The notes below the pieces were generated by a model that saw nothing but the letters and a program-made list of their open reading frames with translations, was not told where the DNA came from and ran no database searches. Below, piece after piece: positions 1-7,779 of a stretch of 15,990 nucleotides of DNA. This stretch comes from an uncultured Chitinophagaceae bacterium (GTDB lineage: Bacteria; Bacteroidota; Bacteroidia; Chitinophagales; Chitinophagaceae). A program made the translations under genes and the position numbers. The stretch is taken from assembly GCA_946479005.1 (NCBI GenBank), contig CAMLEM010000005.1, positions 1 through 15,990 of the forward strand. The letters are read 5' to 3'. Numbering within the stretch: position 1 is the stretch's first letter; each line of letters opens with the position of its first letter.

Positions 1-453
1 CACGTAGTGCAGGTAGCCCTGCCGGGTGGCGATCGTGATCCTGTCGCCGATCCTCAATCCTGCCTTTTCACTGGGTCCTTCGGGGATCACATACACTACA
101 TTCACAGTGTCGTTATAAATATTAAATTCTACGCCGATACCTTCAAAATTCCCGGCCAGGTCCTCGTTGGCCTCTTTCAGCTCCACCGGGGGGAAATAAA
201 CGGAGTGCGGATCCAGCTCGCTCATCATTTCCTGTAAGGCTCTTCCTTTGAGTGAATCGAGGTTTACGGAATCAACATATTTCATCCGGATGAGATCAAG
301 CACCTCCTGCAACGAATTGTTGTCCCGCGAGGAAAAAAAACCTTTCCTATTGGACCCCTGGTTTCCCAACTTGTATCCAAACAGCATTCCCACGATCATA
401 ATGACAGAAAACAGGAGCGGAAGCCAGACCTGTAATTTTTTATTCCCCAGCAT
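1..453 (-). CDS. C-terminal processing protease, S41 family (N-terminal part; gene continues past the left edge)
   Basis: Translating the minus strand from the ATG at 453 gives 151 codons with no stop before the window edge. Residues 8-27 or so form one hydrophobic segment (WLPLLFSVIMIVGMLFGYKLG), which acts as a signal anchor. Next come a Leu-rich helix and the segment MSELDPHSVYFPPVE, and then NFEGIGVEF and EGPSEKAGLRIGDRI, the start of a PDZ domain. This order is typical of Bacteroidota CtpA/Prc-type peptidases, which work in the periplasm on C-termini of envelope proteins. The Ser-Lys catalytic part lies outside the window and cannot be checked. The start is well fixed, because an in-frame TGA lies just upstream (465-463). 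The gene diverges from the amino-sugar kinase over 45 bases. Family assignment is strong; the specific substrate is unknown. Confidence 0.88.
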   Translation of the reverse strand, partial: MLGNKKLQVWLPLLFSVIMIVGMLFGYKLGNQGSNRKGFFSSRDNNSLQEVLDLIRMKYVDSVNLDSLKGRALQEMMSELDPHSVYFPPVELKEANEDLAGNFEGIGVEFNIYNDTVNVVYVIPEGPSEKAGLRIGDRITIATRQGYLHYV

Positions 454-475
454 AATTTGAAATCAGTAATTTGAC

Positions 476-483
476 GCAAAATA
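476..483 (-). promoter_or_regulatory. Possible -7 promoter element for the S41 protease gene
   Basis: Reading leftward, TATTTTGC lies 22 bases before the protease ATG. It resembles the Bacteroidota -7 element TAnnTTTG but has one base fewer between TA and TTTG. No well-spaced -33 TTG was seen. It is offered only because the 45-base divergent gap must hold the promoters of both flanking genes. Confidence 0.25.
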
Positions 484-498
484 AGCAATACTCAAAGG

Positions 499-1341
499 AT
501 GCCGCTAACCAAACTGATCGCCGACTGTGGAGCAACCAAGTCTGAATGGCAGATCACGGATGGGAAGAGATCAAAGACCATCATAACGCAGGGGATCAGT
601 CCTTATTTCCTCACCACCGAACAGATCTTCTCTATCCTGGAAAAGGAACTCCGGCCGGGTTTAAAAAAATGGGAAGTCGGTGAGATCTATTATTATGGTA
701 CGGGGTGTGCCAATCCCGCCAATGCAGCATCTGTAAAAAAAGCGCTGAAAAAAGCCTTCCCGGGTTCAAAGGCGGAAGTGAATCACGACCTGATGGCGGC
801 TGCACGGGCACTTTGTGGCCGGTCGAAAGGCATCGCCTGCATCCTGGGCACAGGGTCGAATTCCTGCTATTATGACGGAAAGAAGATCGTAAGGAACAGT
901 CCGGGCCTGGGGTATGTGTTGGGTGATGAGGGCAGTGGCGCTTACCTGGGAAAAAAAGTGATCCAGTATTACCTCTACAATACTTTTGATGAAGACCTGC
1001 GGGCGCGTTTTGATGCCACCTATGTCACTACTGCACCTGAGATCCTCGAAAACGTTTATAAAAAGCCGTTGCCGAACCGGTACCTGGCGGGTTTTGCCAA
1101 ATTTCTTGCAGAAAACCGCGGCCATTATATGATCGAGAATATTATAGAGGATGGCTTAAATGATTTTTTCTTTAACCATCTTTGCAAGTACAGGGAAACC
1201 TGGACGCTGCCTGTGCATTTTGCCGGGAGTGTTGCATTTGGATTTAAGGATGTGTTACAGCAACTTTGCGCCAGCTACGAATTCGAGCTGGGCAACGTGA
1301 TGAAGAACCCAATGCAGGGATTGGTAAGCTACCATAGCTAA
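499..1341 (+). CDS. BadF/BadG/BcrA/BcrD-family amino-sugar kinase (MurK / GlcNAc kinase type)
   Basis: This is a 280-residue ASKHA-fold kinase. The phosphate-1 loop is DCGATKS (residues 9-15). NHDLMAAARAL (95-105) carries the likely catalytic base Asp97. LGTGSNS (116-122) is the second phosphate loop, LGDEGSGAYLG (141-151) is a family signature, and a GSVAFGF segment sits near the C-terminus. Members phosphorylate GlcNAc and/or MurNAc in the cytoplasm with ATP. The next gene is murQ, nine bases downstream. Clostridium MurK and the Tannerella forsythia murTKQ cluster have the same kinase-etherase pairing, so the inferred role is to make MurNAc-6-P (and perhaps GlcNAc-6-P) from recycled cell-wall sugars. 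The length is normal for the family. The fold is certain; MurNAc specificity rests on context alone, and a plain GlcNAc kinase is the alternative. Confidence 0.88.
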   Translation: MPLTKLIADCGATKSEWQITDGKRSKTIITQGISPYFLTTEQIFSILEKELRPGLKKWEVGEIYYYGTGCANPANAASVKKALKKAFPGSKAEVNHDLMAAARALCGRSKGIACILGTGSNSCYYDGKKIVRNSPGLGYVLGDEGSGAYLGKKVIQYYLYNTFDEDLRARFDATYVTTAPEILENVYKKPLPNRYLAGFAKFLAENRGHYMIENIIEDGLNDFFFNHLCKYRETWTLPVHFAGSVAFGFKDVLQQLCASYEFELGNVMKNPMQGLVSYHS

Positions 1342-1350
1342 AATATACCT

Positions 1351-2169
1351 ATGTCGTTTCAGAAGATCACCGAACAGGCCAGCCCGTACCGCCATCTCGA
1401 AAAAATGACTGTCCTGGAGCTGATCACTCTCATCAACAAAGAAGATCAAACGGTGCCCGCGGCGGTAGAAAAAGCGATCCCCCAAATAGAAAAACTGGCA
1501 GAAACGATCAGTGATAAAATGCTGATGGGAGGCCGGCTGTTCTACATAGGAGCAGGTACCAGCGGAAGGCTGGGCATCGTGGATGCCAGCGAATGCCCGC
1601 CCACTTACGGTGTTCCCCCGGGCCTGGTGATCGGTATCATTGCCGGCGGTGAGAAGGCGATCACCTCAGCGGTGGAATTTGCCGAAGACGATCCCGGCCA
1701 GGGATGGAAGGACCTGGAAACTTACGAGGTTTCTGAAAAAGATGTGGTGGTAGGGATCGCTGCCAGCGGCACCACACCTTATGTCATAGGCGCATTGAAT
1801 GAGTGCCGGAAGCGGAATATCATCACCGGGAGCATTTCCTGTAATCCCGGATCCCCGGTCAGCGAGGCCGCCGATTTTCCGATTGAAGTGGTGGTGGGCC
1901 CTGAATTTGTGACAGGCAGTACCAGAATGAAAAGTGGCACCGCACAGAAACTCGTGTTAAATATGATCAGCACTTCCGTAATGATCCAGCTGGGCCGGGT
2001 GGAAGACAATAAAATGGTGAATATGCAGCTCACCAATGATAAACTGGTTGACCGGGGAGTGAAGATGGTGATGGAAAGGTTAAAGCTCGATAGCTATGAT
2101 AAGGCGAGGGAACTCCTGTTAAAATATGGAAGTGTAAAGAAAGCGGTGGACAGCCTGAAAGTGCATTAG
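1351..2169 (+). CDS. murQ: N-acetylmuramic acid 6-phosphate etherase
   Basis: This cytoplasmic SIS-domain enzyme cleaves the D-lactyl ether of MurNAc-6-P to give GlcNAc-6-P and D-lactate. The protein has 272 residues, a little shorter than the ~298 of E. coli MurQ. The hallmark stretch GAGTSGRLGIVDASECPPTY lies at about residues 67-86 and contains Glu81, matching E. coli catalytic Glu83. Glu112 in VEFAEDDPG sits at the expected offset for the second active-site Glu (E. coli Glu114). Further family motifs are GIAASGTTPYV and TGSTRMKSGTAQKLVLN. It follows the kinase gene by nine bases on the same strand, so the two form a peptidoglycan-recycling pair. No MurNAc transporter or amidase gene is adjacent on the right; the left neighbour is the unrelated protease. 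The call is very secure. Confidence 0.97.
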   Translation: MSFQKITEQASPYRHLEKMTVLELITLINKEDQTVPAAVEKAIPQIEKLAETISDKMLMGGRLFYIGAGTSGRLGIVDASECPPTYGVPPGLVIGIIAGGEKAITSAVEFAEDDPGQGWKDLETYEVSEKDVVVGIAASGTTPYVIGALNECRKRNIITGSISCNPGSPVSEAADFPIEVVVGPEFVTGSTRMKSGTAQKLVLNMISTSVMIQLGRVEDNKMVNMQLTNDKLVDRGVKMVMERLKLDSYDKARELLLKYGSVKKAVDSLKVH

Positions 2170-2172
2170 CAG

Positions 2173-2180
2173 TATATTTG
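2173..2180 (+). promoter_or_regulatory. Bacteroidota-type -7 promoter element (TATATTTG)
   Basis: TATATTTG is a perfect match to TAnnTTTG, followed by CAG. It lies just after the murQ stop and 21 bases before the ATG of the acidic protein gene. No clear TTG was seen about 19 bases upstream, so the -33 half is weak or absent. The same TAnnTTTGCAG string precedes sdhC and ychF. Confidence 0.6.
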
Positions 2181-2201
2181 CAGGGTGGAGAAGAGAGAAA
2201 A

Positions 2202-2768
2202 ATGCACGAAATTGAACCATTCTATAACTGGAGGCATATTTACATAAGCGAGGAGGATGATCGTTCTCCTTTCCACGGTCGCGTTTACTCCGAATTTGAA
2301 TATTCCCAGGCCGTTTACAATTATTACATCCATCCGCAATGGGATGATTTTGGCAGCCGGACGCTTTACCTGAAGGTGCTTCTCGCCGATTACGATGAAA
2401 AGTACGCCGTGATCGAGTTGATCGGCGAATGGAATGATGCCGTGGAGAACGACATTATGGAGCTCAAGCGGGAAGTACTGGAGAAATTTATGGATGAAGG
2501 GATCTTCAAATTCATCCTGGTAGGTGAGAATGTCCTGAATTTTCACAGCGACGGGAAGGATTATTACGAAGAACTTTACGATGAGGTGAGCGATGAGAAC
2601 GGCTGGGTGGTTTGCCTGAATATGCCGGAACAAACTCAATATGATTTCCGCCGCGCTCACCTGAACCGGTACATCGAGCTGGTGGAGCTTGATAACTGGA
2701 GAACCTATAAACCCTTTCATCTTTTTAAGAAGATCGACACTGCGATCAGTAACAGGTTGGGCGATTAA
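2202..2768 (+). CDS. Hypothetical acidic protein, 188 residues, function unknown
   Basis: I do not recognise a named family. The protein is soluble-looking, with no signal peptide or membrane segment. It is strongly acidic (about 39 Asp/Glu against about 19 Lys/Arg) and rich in Tyr, Phe and Trp, particularly in the first 60 residues (for example FYNWRHIYISEEDD and YNYYIHPQWDDFG). Only one Cys is present, and there is no obvious catalytic motif or repeat. The predicted pattern is mixed alpha/beta, with YAVIELIGEW and FKFILVGENVLNF as likely strands. The ATG at 2202 is preferred over the in-frame TTG at 2178 because that TTG overlaps the promoter-like TATATTTG. The gene sits between murQ and the sdh operon with its own apparent promoter and may not share their roles. 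That the frame is real is supported by its length, its ordinary composition and its good spacing to both neighbours. Confidence 0.82.
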   Translation: MHEIEPFYNWRHIYISEEDDRSPFHGRVYSEFEYSQAVYNYYIHPQWDDFGSRTLYLKVLLADYDEKYAVIELIGEWNDAVENDIMELKREVLEKFMDEGIFKFILVGENVLNFHSDGKDYYEELYDEVSDENGWVVCLNMPEQTQYDFRRAHLNRYIELVELDNWRTYKPFHLFKKIDTAISNRLGD

Positions 2769-2802
2769 GCACCCGGGGAGCGGTAATTTGGCGATTCATT
2801 AG

Positions 2803-2810
2803 TATTTTTG
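2803..2810 (+). promoter_or_regulatory. Bacteroidota-type -7 promoter element of the sdh operon (TATTTTTG)
   Basis: TATTTTTG fits TAnnTTTG exactly and is followed by CAG, as at the two other candidate promoters in this window. It lies 33 bases before the sdhC ATG in a 75-base gap. A TTTG at 2787-2790 is only 12 bases upstream, too close for a standard -33 partner (usually about 17-23). Confidence 0.6.
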
Positions 2811-2843
2811 CAGAAATTCTAGCCCCTCCTAAGCTTTACACTT

Positions 2844-3536
2844 ATGAAATGGTCTGAACTCTTCACTTCTTCTGTCGGCAAAAAATGGGTGATGGCGCTG
2901 ACGGGGATCTTTCTCATTACTTTCCTGATAGTACACGCGGGCATCAACGCCTGCATCTGGGCCAACGACGGTGGATTGATGTTCAATAAGGCCGCGCATT
3001 TTATGGGTTCCACCATCGTGATCCGGGTGATGGAGGTTGGCCTCTTCATCGGTATCCTGATCCACGTCATCCAGGGTTATGTGCTGGAGTTCTCAAACCG
3101 GAGCAAGAGAAAAAAAGGGTATAAAGTGAATATGGGGAATAAGGGAAGCAAATGGTATAGCCGTGGGATGGGTTTGCTGGGAACCATTCTCCTGCTTTTC
3201 TTCATCATTCACTGGTATCATTTCTGGATCCCATCCCGCTTCACGGGAATCGAAGGCAGTATCAAACTACCGGGATCGGAAAAAGAATTACACGATGTGT
3301 ACAGCCTGATGCAGGTGACCTTCAGCGAGCTTTGGGTGGTGGTCGTGTATGTGATCGCCTGCATTTCCCTTTGCTGGCACCTTATCCACGGGTTCCAGAG
3401 TGCTTTCAGGACAATGGGGATGAGCAGTCCCAAATACGTAACGCTTGTTAAGAATATTGGTTTTGCCTATGCTGTGTTCATATCTGCGGTATTCGCAATG
3501 ATGCCTGTGAGTATGTACCTGGGCTGGGTGAAATAA
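2844..3536 (+). CDS. sdhC: Succinate dehydrogenase/fumarate reductase cytochrome b subunit (b558 family)
   Basis: This 230-residue integral membrane protein has about five hydrophobic helices: near residues 15-35, 55-80, 105-130, 155-180 and 200-225. Probable haem-ligand histidines lie in helices, as in LIVHAGIN (His31), [18 protein letters not shown] and CWHLIHGFQ. This is the single-subunit di-haem type found in Bacteroidota and epsilonproteobacteria. It replaces the SdhC+SdhD pair, and no sdhD gene is present in the operon. It anchors the SdhA/SdhB catalytic part to the inner membrane and passes electrons to or from (mena)quinone. It is the first gene of the operon, with sdhA starting 11 bases after its stop. 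The conserved N-terminal segment [16 protein letters not shown] supports the ATG at 2844. Confidence 0.95.
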   Translation: MKWSELFTSSVGKKWVMALTGIFLITFLIVHAGINACIWANDGGLMFNKAAHFMGSTIVIRVMEVGLFIGILIHVIQGYVLEFSNRSKRKKGYKVNMGNKGSKWYSRGMGLLGTILLLFFIIHWYHFWIPSRFTGIEGSIKLPGSEKELHDVYSLMQVTFSELWVVVVYVIACISLCWHLIHGFQSAFRTMGMSSPKYVTLVKNIGFAYAVFISAVFAMMPVSMYLGWVK

Positions 3537-3547
3537 AAACAGTCTCT

Positions 3548-5524
3548 ATGCTCGAATCAAAAGTACCTGCCGGCCCGCTCGATCAGAAATGGACGGATTA
3601 CAAAGGACATTGCAAGCTTGTCAACCCTGCCAATAAGAGAAAACTCGAGATCATTGTTGTAGGCACGGGGCTGGCCGGCGCATCTGCCGCTGCCACGCTC
3701 GGCGAGCTGGGTTACAAGGTCAAAGCTTTCTGTTTCCAGGATTCTCCTCGCCGTGCCCACAGTATCGCCGCGCAGGGAGGGATCAATGCCGCCAAGAATT
3801 ACCAGAACGACGGAGATTCGGTGTTCCGTCTTTTTTATGATACGATCAAGGGTGGGGATTATCGTGCCCGGGAAGGAAATGTTCACCGCCTCGCAGAGGT
3901 GAGCGTGAATATCATCGACCAGTGCGTGGCGCAGGGCGTGCCTTTTGCCAGGGAGTATGGAGGGTTGTTGAACAATCGCTCTTTCGGTGGCACACAGGTG
4001 AAAAGAACTTTTTATGCGGCAGGACAAACCGGCCAACAGCTGCTCATTGGAGCCTACCAGGCCCTGGAAAGACAGGTAGCCCTGGGGAATGTGAAAATGT
4101 ACAGTCGCCACGAAATGCTCGAACTGGTGATCATCGATGGCAAGGCCAGAGGGATCATTTGCCGAAACCTCATTTCGGGAGAACTGGAGCGATATTTCGG
4201 TCACGCGGTGCTGTTATGCACCGGGGGATATGGAAATGTATTTTATCTTTCTACTAATGCGATGGGCAGTAATGTAACGGCGATCTGGAAAGCCCATAAG
4301 AAGGGAGCTTATTTCGGGAATCCCTGCTTTACGCAGATACATCCGACCTGTATCCCGGTAACAGGGGATCACCAGAGCAAGCTAACCCTGATGTCGGAAT
4401 CCCTTCGCAATGATGGAAGGATATGGGTTCCCAAAAAACAGAACGATACGCGCAAAGCGAACGAGATACCCGAGGAAGAAAGGGATTATTACCTGGAAAG
4501 AAGATACCCGGCTTTCGGAAACCTCGTACCCCGCGATGTGGCCTCGAGGGCGGCCAAGGAGAGATGTGATGCCGGTTACGGGGTGGGCACCACGCGACAA
4601 GCCGTTTACCTGGACTTTCGGTTCAACCTCATCAATAAGTATGGAAGAGCGGAAGCGAGCCGGCTCGGCATCCAGGATCCCGATGAAGAAACGCTGGTGA
4701 AGCTGGGAAAGGAAGTGGTGAAGGAGGAATACGGGAACCTTTTTGATATGTATGAAAAGATCACGGGCGAAAATCCTTACGAGGTCCCGATGCGTATCTA
4801 CCCCGCGGTTCACTATACGATGGGTGGACTTTGGGTGGATTATGAGCTGATGACGAACATCAACGGGTTGTACGCCCTGGGAGAGGCCAATTTCAGTGAT
4901 CACGGCGCCAACCGACTAGGTGCTTCGGCCCTGATGCAGGGTTTGGCTGACGGGTATTTCGTGATCCCTTACACCATTGGAAACTACCTCGCGGATGAGA
5001 TCGCCACCAAGCCGATTCCCACCACACACGAAGCCTTTGAAAAAGCACATAACGAAGTATCCGAAAGGCTGAACCGCCTGATGAGCATCAAAGGTTCAAA
5101 AACCGTTGAAAGCTTCCACAAGAGACTTGGAAAGATTATGTGGGAGAAATGCGGGATGGCGCGCAATGAAAAAGGATTAAGGGAGGCGATCGAAGAGATC
5201 AGGCTATTGAAAAAGGAATTCTGGTCAGACCTGAGGATACCCGGAGAGCTGAATGAAATGAACCCTGAACTGGATAAGGCCGGGAGGGTGGCGGATTTCC
5301 TGGAGCTGGGTGAACTGATGTGTATGGATGCCCTGGACAGGAGGGAGAGTTGCGGCGGACATTTCAGAGAGGAAAGCCAGACGCCCGAAGGAGAGGCTCA
5401 GCGGATCGACGAAGAATTTATGTATGTATCGGCCTGGGAGTATAAAGGAGAAAGCAACTGGCAACTGCAGAAGGAGAAGCTGGAATATGAACTGGTGAAA
5501 CCCACGCAGCGCAGCTATAAATAG
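3548..5524 (+). CDS. sdhA: Succinate dehydrogenase/fumarate reductase flavoprotein subunit
   Basis: The protein has 658 residues, a usual length for this Bacteroidota form. The dinucleotide-binding start is [19 protein letters not shown] (from residue 37). [11 protein letters not shown] contains His71, the expected covalent FAD-attachment histidine. Active-site residues are visible: HPTCIP (His265), VPRDVASR (Arg329, matching E. coli SdhA Arg286), HYTMGGLW (His422) and [10 protein letters not shown] (Arg456). The C-terminal helical domain ends in a basic tail. The enzyme oxidises succinate to fumarate, or does the reverse, facing the cytoplasm. It follows sdhC by 11 bases. Only five bases separate its TAG from the next gene, which is unexpectedly a glycosyltransferase rather than sdhB. 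Sequence alone does not decide between the succinate dehydrogenase and fumarate reductase directions. Confidence 0.97.
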   Translation: MLESKVPAGPLDQKWTDYKGHCKLVNPANKRKLEIIVVGTGLAGASAAATLGELGYKVKAFCFQDSPRRAHSIAAQGGINAAKNYQNDGDSVFRLFYDTIKGGDYRAREGNVHRLAEVSVNIIDQCVAQGVPFAREYGGLLNNRSFGGTQVKRTFYAAGQTGQQLLIGAYQALERQVALGNVKMYSRHEMLELVIIDGKARGIICRNLISGELERYFGHAVLLCTGGYGNVFYLSTNAMGSNVTAIWKAHKKGAYFGNPCFTQIHPTCIPVTGDHQSKLTLMSESLRNDGRIWVPKKQNDTRKANEIPEEERDYYLERRYPAFGNLVPRDVASRAAKERCDAGYGVGTTRQAVYLDFRFNLINKYGRAEASRLGIQDPDEETLVKLGKEVVKEEYGNLFDMYEKITGENPYEVPMRIYPAVHYTMGGLWVDYELMTNINGLYALGEANFSDHGANRLGASALMQGLADGYFVIPYTIGNYLADEIATKPIPTTHEAFEKAHNEVSERLNRLMSIKGSKTVESFHKRLGKIMWEKCGMARNEKGLREAIEEIRLLKKEFWSDLRIPGELNEMNPELDKAGRVADFLELGELMCMDALDRRESCGGHFREESQTPEGEAQRIDEEFMYVSAWEYKGESNWQLQKEKLEYELVKPTQRSYK

Positions 5525-5529
5525 GAAGA

Positions 5530-6417
5530 ATGAAGATCAGCGGGTTCACATTTGTAAGAAATGCTGTGAAATATGGATACCCGCTCCGGGAGTCGGTGAT
5601 GTCGTTGTTGCCCTTGGTTGATGAAATGATCATCGTGGCGGGAGACTCGGAGGACGATACAAATAAGCTCATTGAGTCATTTGGTTCACCCAAGATCCGT
5701 ATCGTTCATTCGGTATGGGACCCTGCACTGAGGAGTGGAGGGGAGGTACTGGCGGTGGAAACGAACAAGGCGATGGAAGCCACTTCCCCGGACGCAGACT
5801 GGCTGTTCTATCTACAGGCGGATGAAGTGCTCCACGAGGAATACTATCCTGTGATCCGGGAAGCCTTCGAGAAGTACAAGGATAACAGGAAGGTGGAAGG
5901 ATTTCTTTTTCACTACCATCATTTCTACGGATCCTATCGATTTATAGCAGACGGCAGGAAATGGTATAGCAAGGAGATCCGGGTGATCCGCCGCGACCGG
6001 GAAATCCGCTCGTACCGCGATGCCCAGGGATTCCGGAAGCGGAACGGGACCAAGCTGAAAGTGAAATTGCTCGATGCGTATATTCACCACTATGGATGGG
6101 TGAGAAACCCACTGGTGATGCACAGCAAGGTGAAGGATTTTGGAAAGTACTGGAATGAGGATGAAGCACACGCCTCCTGGGTAGAGGATTTTGAAAGAAA
6201 AGCTGACCGGTTCGATTATTCGCTGATCGATTCCGTGAGCCTTTTTGAAGGAACTCACCCGGCGGTGATGAAAGAGCTGGTGGAAAAGGAAAACTGGAGT
6301 TTCAGCAGGGATGTGAAGAAAAAGAATTTTAAGAATCTTAAGCACCGGTTTCTCTACTTCCTCTGGAAGAGAACGGGATGGCGACCTTTCGAATACAGGA
6401 ATTATAAAAAGATCTGA
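5530..6417 (+). CDS. Family 2 (GT-A) glycosyltransferase lying inside the sdh operon
   Basis: This is a 295-residue cytoplasmic-type protein with no signal peptide. The N-terminus [20 protein letters not shown], then [16 protein letters not shown] and the segment IRIVHSVWD, are typical of GT2 nucleotide-sugar binding folds. LFYLQADEV (QADE at residues 96-99) is the metal-binding DxD-type site. The middle is rich in aromatics and His ([12 protein letters not shown]), and the C-terminal tail is basic ([14 protein letters not shown]). It probably transfers a sugar to a cell-surface glycan or lipid, but donor and acceptor cannot be told. It starts five bases after the sdhA stop and ends 20 bases before sdhB, so it is very likely co-transcribed with them. 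Codon use looks like its neighbours', with no sign of recent insertion and no flanking repeats. Confidence 0.88.
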   Translation: MKISGFTFVRNAVKYGYPLRESVMSLLPLVDEMIIVAGDSEDDTNKLIESFGSPKIRIVHSVWDPALRSGGEVLAVETNKAMEATSPDADWLFYLQADEVLHEEYYPVIREAFEKYKDNRKVEGFLFHYHHFYGSYRFIADGRKWYSKEIRVIRRDREIRSYRDAQGFRKRNGTKLKVKLLDAYIHHYGWVRNPLVMHSKVKDFGKYWNEDEAHASWVEDFERKADRFDYSLIDSVSLFEGTHPAVMKELVEKENWSFSRDVKKKNFKNLKHRFLYFLWKRTGWRPFEYRNYKKI

Positions 6418-6437
6418 AAGACCCTAAAAGGACAGAT

Positions 6438-7205
6438 ATGGAACATTACAATATGGATCTGAAGCTCCAGGTGTGGAAGCAGAAGAATGCCAACAGCGAA
6501 GGAAGATTTGAAACTTATGAAGTGAAGAACATCTCTTCGGAAATGTCGTTCCTCGAAATGTTCGACGTGCTGAACGAACAGCTGATCAGTGAAGGAAAGG
6601 AACCCATTGCTTTCGATCACGACTGCCGGGAAGGGATCTGCGGCGCCTGCTCAATGTACATCAATGGCCGGCCGCACGGGCCCTGGCACGCGACCACCAC
6701 CTGCCAGTTGCATATGCGGGCCTTCAAAAACGGTGATACCATAGTGGTGGAGCCCTGGAGAGCCAATGCCTTCCCGGTCATCAAAGACCTCGTGGTTGAT
6801 CGCAGCGCCTTTGACAGGATCATCCAGGCTGGTGGATATGTTTCCGTGAACACGGGTGTGTCCATTGACGGGAATGCCATTCCCGTTCAAAAAGATAATG
6901 CCGATAAGGCCTTCGCGGCCGCAGCCTGCATTGGTTGCGGTGCCTGTGTGGCTGCCTGCAAAAATTCGTCGGCCTTGCTTTTCGTTTCCGCCAAGGTTTC
7001 CCATCTGGCATTGCTTCCCCAGGGAGAACTGGAAAGGAGGAAACGGGTAATTAGTATGGTAGCACAAATGGATAAGGAAGGATTTGGTTCCTGTACCAAT
7101 ACCCAGGCCTGTGAAGCAGTTTGCCCAAAAGAGATCTCCATCACCAACATCGCGCGATTGAACGCTGAATATATGCTGGCAGGACTTTCTGCGGAGAAAA
7201 GTTAG
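6438..7205 (+). CDS. sdhB: Succinate dehydrogenase/fumarate reductase iron-sulfur subunit
   Basis: The protein has 255 residues. The N-terminal plant-ferredoxin-like domain carries the [2Fe-2S] cysteines Cys63, Cys68, Cys71 and Cys89 in [18 protein letters not shown] and TTTC. The C-terminal domain has [15 protein letters not shown], with Cys164/167/170 plus Cys229 (AVCPKEI) for [4Fe-4S]. Cys174, Cys219 and Cys225 are for [3Fe-4S]. All eleven expected ligands are present, so the electron path from FAD to the SdhC haems is complete. An ATG five codons further in (6453) is an alternative start; the upstream one is taken because it gives the more usual spacing from the preceding gene. It is the last gene of the sdhC-sdhA-GT-sdhB operon and converges with the barrel gene on the other strand across 25 bases. 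Confidence 0.97.
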   Translation: MEHYNMDLKLQVWKQKNANSEGRFETYEVKNISSEMSFLEMFDVLNEQLISEGKEPIAFDHDCREGICGACSMYINGRPHGPWHATTTCQLHMRAFKNGDTIVVEPWRANAFPVIKDLVVDRSAFDRIIQAGGYVSVNTGVSIDGNAIPVQKDNADKAFAAAACIGCGACVAACKNSSALLFVSAKVSHLALLPQGELERRKRVISMVAQMDKEGFGSCTNTQACEAVCPKEISITNIARLNAEYMLAGLSAEKS

Positions 7206-7210
7206 ATAGA

Positions 7211-7221
7211 GGCGTTACGCC
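7211..7221. terminator. Possible short bidirectional hairpin between converging genes
   Basis: GGCGTTACGCC is a perfect 4-base-pair stem with a 3-base loop in the 25-base gap between the sdhB stop and the end of the opposing barrel gene. A short T run (ATTTT) follows on the plus strand. The stem is too small to call a strong intrinsic terminator. It is listed because the convergent gap should stop both transcripts and holds nothing else. Confidence 0.25.
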
Positions 7222-7230
7222 AATGCATTT

Positions 7231-7779
7231 TCAAAACCGGTAAGTGGCTCCGGCCTTTATCATCGCCATCCAGGCAGCTTTATTCTCCTTCAGGATATCC
7301 AGTCCTGCCGTTGCGCCGAAATTCCCATCGAAATGATATGTTGTAAATAAACCGGCGTATAAATTAAACCGGTAGACATCGCGGTATCTTGTAAGGGAAG
7401 GTCCCAATGAGATTCCCGCCTCCGAATTCTTCGTGAAGAAATAGTTAACTCCCCCGGCAAGAAATGCCACCAGGTAATCGCGATACCGGTAGCCAAAATC
7501 ATTCAGTTCTACTTTTTTCCCTTTATTCCAGCCCAGGCCGCCGCCGTAGATCCAGCCCGGCTTTCGAGGTGATCTTGCGTTATTCCTCCTACCGGCCGCC
7601 ACCTGTCGCATATAACGCGCCGAGATCCCGGGAGAATGTGTTTCGGAAAATTCTCCCAACGGGAAGCTGGCGAACAGGGAAACAGAATGGTCATAGACGG
7701 GTTCCGTTTGCGTCTGCTGCTCCTGGCTGAATACCAGCAGGGGCATTAACAGTAAAGCTAAGCTGGCGAAGATCCTCAT
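7231..7779 (-). CDS. Small outer-membrane beta-barrel protein coupled to a T9SS cargo gene
   Basis: The protein has 182 residues with a clear signal peptide, MRIFASLALLLMPLLVFSQ. The mature part alternates polar and aromatic residues: HSVSLFASFPLG, WIYGGGLGWNKG, YLVAFLAGGVNYFF, GISLGPSLTRYRD, FNLYAGLFTTYHF and AMIKAGATYRF. It ends in a C-terminal Phe, the usual signal for the beta-barrel assembly machine. Probably eight strands are present. Its ATG overlaps the TGA of the upstream 713-residue type-B cargo gene by one base (TGATG), so the two are translationally coupled. Genes for T9SS type-B substrates are often followed by a PorP/SprF-family partner. This protein is shorter than SprF (about 300 residues) and I cannot assign it to that family, but the position suggests a similar partner role. 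Confidence 0.8.
   Translation of the reverse strand: MRIFASLALLLMPLLVFSQEQQTQTEPVYDHSVSLFASFPLGEFSETHSPGISARYMRQVAAGRRNNARSPRKPGWIYGGGLGWNKGKKVELNDFGYRYRDYLVAFLAGGVNYFFTKNSEAGISLGPSLTRYRDVYRFNLYAGLFTTYHFDGNFGATAGLDILKENKAAWMAMIKAGATYRF

Noticed and set aside
2178..2201. TTG at 2178 as an upstream start for the acidic protein
   Set aside because: It overlaps the TATATTTG promoter-like element; the ATG at 2202 is a better start and loses only eight residues.
2787..2810. TTTG at 2787 as the -33 partner of the sdh -7 element
   Set aside because: The spacer is only 12 bases, well below the usual range for Bacteroidota promoters.
3557..4204. Long minus-strand open frame opposite the start of sdhA
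   Set aside because: Antisense to a conserved, motif-complete gene and without any recognisable protein features.
5530..6417. The gene between sdhA and sdhB as an SdhD-like membrane anchor
   Set aside because: It has no run of hydrophobic helices and carries clear GT-A glycosyltransferase motifs; the five-helix SdhC needs no partner.
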